From Streptomyces sp. DH37 (GTDB lineage Bacteria; Actinomycetota; Actinomycetes; Streptomycetales; Streptomycetaceae): a stretch of DNA of 61,591 nt. A program made the position numbers and the translations under genes. The notes beneath the pieces were generated by a model. That model made no database searches, was not told the DNA's origin, and saw nothing but the letters and a program-made list of their open reading frames with translations. The stretch spans positions 1 through 61,591 of the forward strand of contig NZ_JARVKV010000035.1 in NCBI RefSeq assembly GCF_029813835.1, read 5' to 3'. Of this stretch, positions 23,963 through 31,400 are shown piece by piece. Position 1 is the first letter of the stretch. Every line of letters starts with the position of its first letter.

Positions 23963-25458
23963 TCGGCACCGCGCAGACGACTCCCCGGGGCGTCGTGTGG
24001 ACCGCCCCCGACGGGGGCGACCGGTGCGAGGACGTCCACGCGCGGAGCACGGCCGACGGCTTCCTGCTGTCGCGGGAACGCCCGTCGACGGCGCCCGTGT
24101 ACTACCGGGTCGGTTACGGGCGCCTGGAGTGGGGCGCCGACCCGGCGGCGTTCCGCCCGGACACGGGCCGGACCGTGCCCGAGCCGGGAACGCTGCTGGC
24201 GCTGATCCACGGCATGGCACCGCCCCCGGACACCACGCCGCTGCCCGGGGTGCGCCGGCTCGCGCTCGGCACGCGGGTGGAGGTGGACGGCCGGGGCGTC
24301 ACGGTCTCCCGGCGGCAGCCGGCGCTGCCCGGCCCGGGGCGCGGGCTGCTCGCCTCGCTCGGCGACGCCCTGTCCGCCGTGCCCGGCGACTACGCCCTCG
24401 CCTACAGCGGCGGCCTGGCGTCCGCGTCCCTCGCGGCGGCGGCGCTCTCCGCCGGCCACCGGCCCCGACTGCTGTACGCCGATCTGGGTCTGCCGGAAGC
24501 ACCGCCGCCCCTGCCGGACGTTCCCGGAACGGACGTCCGGACGGTCCACCTGGACGTCTTCGACCTGCTGGACCACCACCGCGTGGCGGGGGACGGCCTC
24601 ACCCCGCCGCTGCCCGACCTGGAGTTCCCGCGCGGTCTCGCCCGGCGGCTGTCCGCCGCCTCCGGGCTTCCCGTGGCCGCGGGGCTCCTGCTGGAGGACG
24701 TCGTCTCGGCCTCGTTGTCGCAGGCCGACCGCGGGTGGCGGAACTGGCGCCTGCTGACCTGCGAACCGTTCCACCTCAGCGGCACCCTCGGCTCGCTGCG
24801 CGAGGCGGCCTCCCTGCTCGCCGAGGGCGTCGTACGCGACGACGGCCCCGTGCAGGACCTGTCTCACGCACCGGAGCGTGAGGCGCAGCCGGTGGACGCG
24901 CCGACACCGCCCCCGACCCCCCTGGGACGGAGGGACCTCCCGGGACTCACCCGGAAGGGACGGCTGGCGTTCCAGTCCACTCAGCAGGCCACCCTGTCGG
25001 TCTGGAAGAACCACCTCGACTTCCTCGGCCCCGTCCTGGGGCGGCTGGAGGCGGGACTGGCGGCACGGGTCCCGGCCGGGGGCCCGTTCGTGCTCCCCGT
25101 CGTGGACCCCGCGGTGCTGGGAGCCGTCGAGGCGATCCCGCCGGGCCGCCTGGGCCGGATCGGCGGCGGGCTGTACCGCAATCACGAACCGCTCCGCGAG
25201 ATCCTCGCCGAGCACGGCGTCCGCGGACCGCGGCGCTCCAGCTCCTCCTTCCGTCTGCGGCTCGCGGCGGCCGCGTACCTCCACCGCGAGAGCGGCAAGA
25301 TCGCCGCGGAGGTGGAACGGGAGTGCGCCCTGGGCGACCTGGGCCTGGTCGACCCGCGCGTCATCGCCGGCCTGGTGCGCGAGGGGCCGCACCGATCCGA
25401 CCACGCGCTGCCGCTGCTGCGTCTGCTGTGGATCGACCAATGGCTGAGGAAAGGCTGA
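23959..25458 (+). CDS. lasso C-like (asparagine-synthetase-like) protein with altered PP-loop
   Basis: A 499-residue protein related to lasso cyclases. The N-terminal glutaminase-like half (about 1-120) has no catalytic N-terminal Cys, normal for lasso C. The C-terminal half is AsnB-like (FHLSGTLGSLREAASLL, LPVVDPAVLGAVEAIPP, YRNHEPLREILAEHGVR). The ATP-binding loop reads AYSGGLASASLAAAALSAGH (about residue 150), whereas active members carry SGGxDS; the Asp is Ala here. Either the enzyme is an unusual adenylating ligase or, like the B2 protein, it has lost chemistry. GTG 23959 overlaps the upstream TGA, so translation is coupled. Its role is presumably on the knottin-like precursor, for example lactam formation at Ala29 or substrate presentation. 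Confidence 0.8.
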   Translation: MIGTAQTTPRGVVWTAPDGGDRCEDVHARSTADGFLLSRERPSTAPVYYRVGYGRLEWGADPAAFRPDTGRTVPEPGTLLALIHGMAPPPDTTPLPGVRRLALGTRVEVDGRGVTVSRRQPALPGPGRGLLASLGDALSAVPGDYALAYSGGLASASLAAAALSAGHRPRLLYADLGLPEAPPPLPDVPGTDVRTVHLDVFDLLDHHRVAGDGLTPPLPDLEFPRGLARRLSAASGLPVAAGLLLEDVVSASLSQADRGWRNWRLLTCEPFHLSGTLGSLREAASLLAEGVVRDDGPVQDLSHAPEREAQPVDAPTPPPTPLGRRDLPGLTRKGRLAFQSTQQATLSVWKNHLDFLGPVLGRLEAGLAARVPAGGPFVLPVVDPAVLGAVEAIPPGRLGRIGGGLYRNHEPLREILAEHGVRGPRRSSSSFRLRLAAAAYLHRESGKIAAEVERECALGDLGLVDPRVIAGLVREGPHRSDHALPLLRLLWIDQWLRKG

Positions 25459-25460
25459 CG

Positions 25461-25778
25461 ATGCCTCCGTCCCCCGAGAACTCCGCGGGCTCCGACGCCG
25501 GGAGCGCCGCGTCCCCGCGCGAGGACGCCCCCTTCCCTCCCGGGAACACCCCGCCGGCACCGGCCGACGGCGTCCGGCTGACCCGGCTGCCCTTCGGCGG
25601 CGCCGTCCTGGTCGACGCCCGTTCCCTGCGGCTGGTCGAGTGCGCCGAGCACGAGGCCGACGCCCTCGACCGTCTGCTGGCCACGGGCAGGCCGGACGAG
25701 TCGGACGTCCACGTCCAGCGGCTGGCGCGGCAGCTGCTCCGCGCCGGGCTGCTCGTCGCCGTCACCGAACCGAAGTGA
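25461..25778 (+). CDS. PqqD/lasso B1-like RRE protein
   Basis: A 105-residue protein. After a disordered Pro/Ser-rich N-terminus (about 35 residues), the remainder (VRLTRLPFGGAVLVDARSLR, then the helix EHEADALDRLLATG and DVHVQRLARQLLRAGLLVAV) has the three-strand, three-helix winged layout of the RiPP recognition element. Stand-alone RREs (lasso B1, PqqD) bind leader peptides and deliver them to enzymes. The ATG is two bases after the C-like stop, so it is in the same operon. Its presence is the best evidence that the operon processes a leader-bearing peptide. Confidence 0.8.
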   Translation: MPPSPENSAGSDAGSAASPREDAPFPPGNTPPAPADGVRLTRLPFGGAVLVDARSLRLVECAEHEADALDRLLATGRPDESDVHVQRLARQLLRAGLLVAVTEPK

Positions 25779-25785
25779 GGTCCCG

Positions 25786-26574
25786 ATGCCCTCCCTGCTC
25801 CTCCACGCGGCCCTGGCCGCGCTGGCCGGCCCCCTGGCGGCCGCCGGCGTGGCCAAGCTGTGCACGTCACCGGACCGGCTGGCCTGGCCGTTCCACTCCG
25901 GAGTCCTGCGGTCCCCGTACGGACCCCGGCTGGTCGGCGCCGCGGAGTCGGCCGCCGCGATCTGCCTGGTGCTGCTTCCCGGGCGGCCCGCCGCGGCCCT
26001 CGCCCTGGTCGCGTACGCGGTGCTCACCGCCGCCGCCCACGCGATGCGCGGCCGGCGCTGCGCCTGCTTCGGCGCCGCCCGGCTGGCCGCGGTGGGCCGC
26101 CTGCACGTGGGCGGCAACGCCGCGGGCGCGGCGCTGGCGGCCGTGCTGCTCCTGTCCGACGCGCCGTCACGGCCGGAGCTGCGCGGCCCCCTCGCCGTGC
26201 TGGCCGCCGGCCTCGTCGCCGTGGCCGTCCTGATCGCCGATCGCCGGCGCGCGGCGCGCGAGGCGACCGCCGCGCCCTGCACCGCGCAGGTCGACGGCGT
26301 ACACCTGTACGTGTCGGAGAACTGCCCCGCCTGCCGGGCCCTCAGGCAGCTGCTGGCCGCGATGGAACCGGCCCGGCAGGCGGCGGTCCGGGTGACCGTG
26401 GTGAAGCGGAGCGACGAACTGCCGCCCGTGCTCGCCGACATGTCGGTGCCGTGCGCCACGGCGGTGGACGCGGAGGGGACGCCGGTCTGCGAGCCCACCT
26501 CCGGCATCGGGGCCGTGAAGGCGCTCATCGACACCATCACGGTCGGCAGCGCGGGCGCCGCACGTGCCGGGTGA
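25786..26574 (+). CDS. MauE-type membrane domain fused to CPAC thioredoxin-like domain
   Basis: A 262-residue membrane protein. Residues 1-150 hold about four to five transmembrane helices with MauE/DoxX-family features, including GVAKL near the N-terminus and the conserved CxCFG motif (RRCACFG, about residues 90-96). Residues about 165-262 form a thioredoxin/glutaredoxin-like domain with the redox motif ENCPACRAL (about 178-186) and a cis-proline-like segment SVPCATAVD. MauE with MauD is needed for forming the many disulfides of methylamine dehydrogenase, and fused MauE-Trx proteins are thought to act as disulfide-exchange units. Beside a six-cysteine peptide gene, I infer that it makes or isomerises the three knot disulfides at the membrane. 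GTG/ATG spacing and overlap with the protease gene place it in the operon. Confidence 0.82.
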   Translation: MPSLLLHAALAALAGPLAAAGVAKLCTSPDRLAWPFHSGVLRSPYGPRLVGAAESAAAICLVLLPGRPAAALALVAYAVLTAAAHAMRGRRCACFGAARLAAVGRLHVGGNAAGAALAAVLLLSDAPSRPELRGPLAVLAAGLVAVAVLIADRRRAAREATAAPCTAQVDGVHLYVSENCPACRALRQLLAAMEPARQAAVRVTVVKRSDELPPVLADMSVPCATAVDAEGTPVCEPTSGIGAVKALIDTITVGSAGAARAG

Positions 26575-28906
26575 GCCCGCGGGCGGGGCCGCCTCCCCCC
26601 GGTCCGGGAGCGACCCCGGACGCGAGCCCGGACACGTCACGGTGGCGTTCGCCCCCACGCTGTCCGCCTGGGCCGTGATGACCGCGCCCCGCACGCCCTC
26701 CGTCGCCGACCACCATCCCGCGACCGCGTACTGGCGCGACCTGCCCGTGGACCCCGGCCTCACCGGCGTCGCGCCCGAACGCCCGCCGCTGACGCGCATC
26801 GGCGTCGGAAGCCTTCCGCGGGGCGGTCTCTGGCCGCTGGACCTGCGGTCGGCCCTTCCCGTCGAACCCGCCTGGCACCCCCGGCTCCCGCTCGTCGCGG
26901 GACTCGTCCGGCACCACCGGCACGCCGTGGTGTGGATCGCCGACTACGCGCGGCGCGAACTCACCGTGCACCGGCGGGTCCGCGCGGCGCTGTCCCTCAC
27001 GGCACGCGGTGGTACGCCCTCGGCACTCGCCTGGTGCGGCGACGGGGAGCTGGCGCTGCTGACACCGCCGTCCCCGGCGCCGGAACCGTCCGCCGGCGGC
27101 TGGAGCCCCGTGGTGTACGAGGCCACGGGACCGGGCAACGTCGTGTTCCTTCCGGGCCTCGGCGAGCTCGCCGACCGGGCGGCGGCGGTCGTGAGCGTCC
27201 TGCACCCCGCCACCGGGGAGGTCCGCGCGCTCACCGGTCCCCTCCTCGTCGGCGGTCTGACGCCCTCCCCCGGCGGACGGAGCCTGCTCGTGACCTACGC
27301 CCACAGCGCCGACGCCGCGCCTCCGGCGGGTTCTCCGGAACAGGCCCGGGACGCGCTGCGCTGGGCCTGCGCCACCGTGCGCGCCGACAGCCGGGACGGC
27401 GCCCGTTCCACCGCCGCAAGCGCACCGGAACGACTGCCGGCCGGCGCCCGGTGGTGCCGTACGGCGGAGGACCTCGCCGCCTCCGCCCGCCGCGCCCCCT
27501 CCGGCACGGTCGTCCGGCTCCACGCGGAGGGGACGGGGGCCGCCGGCCGCACCGCCGCGCCGGAACAGGTCGTCCGGCACCCGCAGGACGACCCCGTCGC
27601 GCACTGGTGGCTCGTCGGCACGGCCACCGACCCCGTCGCGGTCACCCTCCACCGGCGCTCGGTGCGCGTGACCAGCGGGGGCGCCACCACCGCGCTCCCC
27701 CTCCCCGGGGTGCGCCCCCTGCCGGGCGGGGCCGGATCCGGGGCAGCCGTCCACGGGCACCTCCTGGTGGTCGCCTGCGAGCGGGACGGCCGGGCCGGGG
27801 TCCTCCTCGTGGACTGGCTCCGCCCGGCCGCGCACGCGGTGCTCGACCAGGACGGCGGGGACGGCGGGGACGCGTCGCCGCGGGCGCCCCTCGACGGCGC
27901 CTGGGTGGCGTGCGACGGGGACGTGCCGCACCTCGTCACGCTGCGCGCGGGAGCGTTCCGGCGCCATGTCCTGCGCGGGGACCGCCTGGAGCCCGCCGCG
28001 CCGGGAGTCCCGGACCCCGTGCCGGCCACCGGGCGGGCGGGCGGTCCGCCCCACGCCCCGCGGTGGCGGGGCGGCGGGCGGCGGGGCGACGGGCCGCGGG
28101 CCGGGAACGAGGAGCCGCGCTCCGTCGTCCTCCCCGGTGATCTGCCGGATCCGCCCCGCCTGCTGCTCCCGGCGGGCCCTCCGGAGCGCTCCGCGCCGGA
28201 GGACGGTCCTCCCGGCGCCGCGCGGCTGCTGTGGGTCGGTGTCCGCCGGGCCGGAACGCGGCCCCCGGACCCGCACCTCCCCTCGTCCGTGTGGCCGGCC
28301 CCCGCCGGCGCGGACGTGACGGCGCCGGCTCTCGACCTCCCGCTGGACTGGCCTGCCGACGCGACGGTCCCGTATCTGCGCCGCCAGATCACGTCGGCGG
28401 TCGGGGAGGCCCTCCTCGCCCTGCGCGAGGAGTCGCCCGCCCCGGGGCCGGTCGTCCTGGGCGGGCACAGCTTCGCGGCCACCGTCGTGCTCCACGCCCT
28501 CGCCCACCTGCCCGGCCCCGCCGGCGCGATCGTGCACAGCGGCTGCTACAACCGGACGCTGACCCCGTACGGCTTCCAGTACGAGCGGCGCGCCTACTGG
28601 GCCGTCCCGGACCTCTACCACGCCTTCAGCGCCCTGCACTTCGCCGAGCGGCTCGACCGGCCGGTACTGATCGTGCACGGCGGCGCGGACGCCAACGGCG
28701 CGACCCCGGCGGACCAGGCGGTCGGCCTCTACCGCGCCGTCGTCGCCACCGGGGGGCGGGCCAGACTCCTCCTGCTGCCGTACGAGGGCCACACCTTCCG
28801 CCACCTGGAGGCCCTCCGGGCCGTCGCGGCGGAGCACCGCGCCTGGCTCCGGGTCTGCGCCGCGCACCGCACCGACAGCCCAGCGAAGGGAAGGACCCAT
28901 GCGTGA
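26564..28906 (+). CDS. S9D-like (glutamyl-endopeptidase-type) prolyl-oligopeptidase-family serine peptidase
   Basis: A 780-residue peptidase. The N-terminal two thirds is a beta-propeller-like region that is more divergent and Pro/Gly-rich than usual. The C-terminal alpha/beta-hydrolase domain keeps the triad: Ser about 636 in LGGHSFAAT, Asp about 709 in HGGADANG, His about 742 in YEGHTFRH. The segment HSGCYNRTLTPYGFQYERR, then YWAVPDLYHAFSALHFAERL, closely matches S9D glutamyl endopeptidases, which cut after Glu. The neighbouring precursor has Glu-Glu directly before its cysteine core, so I infer this is the leader protease, replacing the dead B2. It could also be a degradative or resistance peptidase, like lasso isopeptidases of the same superfamily. 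The GTG at 26564 overlaps the upstream gene; a later in-frame start is possible. Confidence 0.8.
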   Translation: MPGEPAGGAASPRSGSDPGREPGHVTVAFAPTLSAWAVMTAPRTPSVADHHPATAYWRDLPVDPGLTGVAPERPPLTRIGVGSLPRGGLWPLDLRSALPVEPAWHPRLPLVAGLVRHHRHAVVWIADYARRELTVHRRVRAALSLTARGGTPSALAWCGDGELALLTPPSPAPEPSAGGWSPVVYEATGPGNVVFLPGLGELADRAAAVVSVLHPATGEVRALTGPLLVGGLTPSPGGRSLLVTYAHSADAAPPAGSPEQARDALRWACATVRADSRDGARSTAASAPERLPAGARWCRTAEDLAASARRAPSGTVVRLHAEGTGAAGRTAAPEQVVRHPQDDPVAHWWLVGTATDPVAVTLHRRSVRVTSGGATTALPLPGVRPLPGGAGSGAAVHGHLLVVACERDGRAGVLLVDWLRPAAHAVLDQDGGDGGDASPRAPLDGAWVACDGDVPHLVTLRAGAFRRHVLRGDRLEPAAPGVPDPVPATGRAGGPPHAPRWRGGGRRGDGPRAGNEEPRSVVLPGDLPDPPRLLLPAGPPERSAPEDGPPGAARLLWVGVRRAGTRPPDPHLPSSVWPAPAGADVTAPALDLPLDWPADATVPYLRRQITSAVGEALLALREESPAPGPVVLGGHSFAATVVLHALAHLPGPAGAIVHSGCYNRTLTPYGFQYERRAYWAVPDLYHAFSALHFAERLDRPVLIVHGGADANGATPADQAVGLYRAVVATGGRARLLLLPYEGHTFRHLEALRAVAAEHRAWLRVCAAHRTDSPAKGRTHA

Positions 28907-30860
28907 CGGGAAGCGTGACGGTAGGCGTGAGGGGAAGCGCGGCGGGAGAGGGGCCGCGCGGGAGCGGGCGGCGGCGGAGGACGGGACCGGCGCGGTGCGC
29001 GGAGCCGGACGGGCGGGCGAGGAGGCGGAGCGCTTCCGCACCGCCGACATGGCCGGGGCGTGCGCCTACGTGGTCCGGATGGCCTGGCGGGCGGACCGTG
29101 CCCGGTTGACGGGCGTCCTCCTCGTCCAGTTCGCCACCGCCACCGGCCTCGCGGCCGTGGTGCTCCTGCTGCGCGGGGCGCTCGGCGACGTCCTGCCCTC
29201 CGGGTCCTCCGCGTCCGGGTCCCCGCCGGCGGGCGGGGAGCGCGAGAGCGCGCGGCCGGTACTCGCGGTGGTGGCGCTGATCGCGCTCGCCTCCGCGGGC
29301 GGCGTGCTGCGCACCCTGAGCGGCGGCTGGCAGCGGGTCCTCACGCTCGCGGTCGACCGCGGGATCATGGCCTCGGTGCTGCACGGCGCCGCGCGGGCCG
29401 AGCTGAGGTCGTTCGAGGACGCCCGCTTCCACGACCGTCTGCAGCGGGCCGTCTTCGCCTCCCGCTCCCAGCCCGTCATGCTGGTGACGGCGCTGACCGG
29501 TGCGCTCCAGGCCGTGCTCAGCATCGTCGCCGTCGCCGTGGCGTTCGCCGTCATGTCCTGGTGGCTGCTGCCCTTCACGGCGCTGTGCGCCCTTCCGGTG
29601 CTCAGGACGGCGCGCGACGAACGCGACGCCGACTACCGCCTGCACGGAGAGCTCGCCGAGGGCAGGCGGGCCCGCCAGTACCTGGAACAGCTGCTGGCCG
29701 GCCGCGACGAGGCGAAGGAGGTGCGCGCCCTGGACCTGGGCCGGGCGCTGCACCGCCGCTGGAGCGCCCGCTACGGCGAGGAGATCCGCAGCACCGCGGC
29801 GATGGTGCGCCTGCACACCCGCCGCAAGGCGGTCGCGCGGCTGCTGGGCGACTGCGGTCTCGTCGCCGTCGTCGCCCTCCTGTGGTGGATGGTGCGCCTC
29901 GGCGAGATGGACCTGCCCACGGCGCTGGCCGCGCTGGGAGCGCTTCTGCTGCTCGCCGTGCGCGTGCAGATGCTGGGGTTCGTCTTCACCACCATCGGCG
30001 CCGCCGCGCTGTACGTGAAGGACATCCGCACCTTCACGGAAACCCCGGCGGCGGGCCCCGCCGCCTCCCCTCCCGGCACACCGGCTCCCTTCGGCTCGCT
30101 GAGCGCGCGGGCGATCGACTTCCGCTACCCCGGGTCCGTCGCGCCCGCCCTCAGCGGGGTGTCCGTCGAACTGCGCGCGGGCGAGGTCGTCGCACTCGTC
30201 GGGCGCAACGGCTCGGGCAAGACGACACTGGCCAAGATCCTCGCCGGCCTCTACCGGCCCGACCACGGGACACTGCTCCGGGACGGCCGGCGGGTGACGG
30301 ACACGGCCGAACTCAGGGCCTCGTCGGCCGTCCTCTTCCAGGACTTCGTCCGCTACAAGCTCCCGGCCGTGGACAACATCGCGTTCGGGCGGGCGGACAC
30401 CGCGGCCGACATGGACGCCGTGGAGCGGGCCGCGGAGTGCGCGGGGACGGCCTCGCTGCTCCGGTCGCTGCCCCACGGATACGGGACCGTGCTGAGCAAG
30501 GAGTACACCGACGGCACCGATCTGTCCCTGGGCCAGTGGCAGCGCCTCGCCCTGGCCCGCACGTTCTACCGGGACTCGCCCTTCGTCATCCTGGACGAGC
30601 CGACCGCCTCGCTCGACCCGCAGGCCGAGGCCGATCTCTTCGACCGCATCCGCACGCTGTTCGCGGGACGCACGGTGCTGGTCATCTCCCACCGGTTCTC
30701 CAACGTCCGCAGCGCCGACCGCATCTACGTGCTGGAGGAGGGCCGCGTCATCGAACAGGGCGACCACGGGGCCCTGATGTCGGCCGGGGGCACCTACGCG
30801 CGCCTGTTCCGGCTCCAGGCCACCGCCTACCAGGGGACCGCCTCCGGGGAGCGCCTCTGA
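28899..30860 (+). CDS. ABC transporter, fused permease-ATPase (exporter)
   Basis: A 653-residue half-transporter. It has a very basic N-terminal tail of about 50 residues, six transmembrane helices (about 60-350), then an ATPase with Walker A GRNGSGKTTLAK (about 433), signature LSLGQ (about 541), Walker B FVILDEPTASLD (about 562) and switch His in ISHRFS. It lacks an N-terminal C39 peptidase, so it does not cut its cargo. As a homodimer it should export the mature knottin-like peptide or give immunity. The ATG overlaps the upstream stop by 8 bases and follows GAAGGGAAGGA, so it is the last gene of the operon. The charged tail is unusual. Confidence 0.9.
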   Translation: MRDGKRDGRREGKRGGRGAARERAAAEDGTGAVRGAGRAGEEAERFRTADMAGACAYVVRMAWRADRARLTGVLLVQFATATGLAAVVLLLRGALGDVLPSGSSASGSPPAGGERESARPVLAVVALIALASAGGVLRTLSGGWQRVLTLAVDRGIMASVLHGAARAELRSFEDARFHDRLQRAVFASRSQPVMLVTALTGALQAVLSIVAVAVAFAVMSWWLLPFTALCALPVLRTARDERDADYRLHGELAEGRRARQYLEQLLAGRDEAKEVRALDLGRALHRRWSARYGEEIRSTAAMVRLHTRRKAVARLLGDCGLVAVVALLWWMVRLGEMDLPTALAALGALLLLAVRVQMLGFVFTTIGAAALYVKDIRTFTETPAAGPAASPPGTPAPFGSLSARAIDFRYPGSVAPALSGVSVELRAGEVVALVGRNGSGKTTLAKILAGLYRPDHGTLLRDGRRVTDTAELRASSAVLFQDFVRYKLPAVDNIAFGRADTAADMDAVERAAECAGTASLLRSLPHGYGTVLSKEYTDGTDLSLGQWQRLALARTFYRDSPFVILDEPTASLDPQAEADLFDRIRTLFAGRTVLVISHRFSNVRSADRIYVLEEGRVIEQGDHGALMSAGGTYARLFRLQATAYQGTASGERL

Positions 30861-30912
30861 GGAACTCCCCCGGCGGGCCGCGGTGGCCGCCTCCCCGCTG
30901 GGCGGCGGCCGT

Positions 30913-31305
30913 TCACGGGGCGGTGGTGGACGCGGCCGTCGCGGCTCGGGCGTCGGTGACGCCCAGGCGCAGGTGCTCGACATGGTAGAGCGCCTGGTCG
31001 AGGAGTTCGGCGACGTGGTCGTCGTGCAGGGCGTAGACGACGGAGCGGCCCTGGCGGGTACCGGTGACCAGGCCGAGGGTGCGCAGGACCCGGAGCTGGT
31101 GGGAGCAGGCGGACTGTTCCATGCCGACGGCGGTGGCCAGTTCGGTGGCCGCGCAGGGGCCTTCGCGCAGCCGGGCGAGGATCAGCAGCCGGGAGGGGGT
31201 GGCCAGGGCCTGGAGGGTCTCGGCGACCTTCGGTGCGTTCTGCGCGGTCAGCCGGGTGCGCGGCACCGCGCCGCCGCCCTGAGGGGGTGTTGCTCCGTGG
31301 CCCAT
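30913..31305 (-). CDS. ArsR/SmtB-family metal-sensing repressor
   Basis: A 130-residue winged-helix repressor. The DNA-binding core is ELATAVGMEQSACSHQLRVLRTLGLV and the wing is GTRQGRSVVYALH. Helix alpha-5 carries a complete DxH-x10-HxxH site (LHDDHVAELLDQALYHVEHL), the alpha-5 metal site of SmtB/ZiaR/NmtR-type sensors of Zn, Co or Ni. There is no ELCVCD-type arsenic or cadmium site in alpha-3. It is divergent from a P1B ATPase and should repress it until the metal binds. Both the operator and the paired efflux gene support this assignment. Confidence 0.9.
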   Translation of the reverse strand: MGHGATPPQGGGAVPRTRLTAQNAPKVAETLQALATPSRLLILARLREGPCAATELATAVGMEQSACSHQLRVLRTLGLVTGTRQGRSVVYALHDDHVAELLDQALYHVEHLRLGVTDARAATAASTTAP

Positions 31306-31326
31306 GGGCCCATCCTACGGAAACGG

Positions 31327-31358
31327 ATACATGAAAGGCTGTTCAACCATTCCTGTAT
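31327..31358. promoter_or_regulatory. candidate ArsR operator between sensor and ATPase genes
   Basis: ATACATGAA (31327-31335) is nearly the complement of TTCCTGTAT (31350-31358), 8 of 9 bases, and an inner TGAA-N6-TTCA repeat lies within. It is an AT-rich imperfect palindrome of the SmtB/ArsR type in the 95-base divergent gap. Confidence 0.6.
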
Positions 31359-31400
31359 GGTGAGCGGGTCGGACTCCACGTCTCCCGAAGGCCCTTGCCG

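Noticed and set aside
23263..25778. Calling the operon an ordinary lasso-peptide cluster
   Set aside because: There is no penultimate leader Thr or YxxPxL motif, the core has six cysteines, B2 lacks Cys/His and C lacks the SGGxDS Asp. A lactam ring at Ala29-Glu35/36 remains possible and is noted as an alternative.
26537..29050. 837-residue minus-strand frame under the S9 peptidase
   Set aside because: No motif, and the plus strand has a complete Ser-Asp-His triad in order.
28626..30983. 785-residue minus-strand frame under the ABC transporter
   Set aside because: Antisense of a transporter with all ATPase motifs; no domain in the antisense frame.
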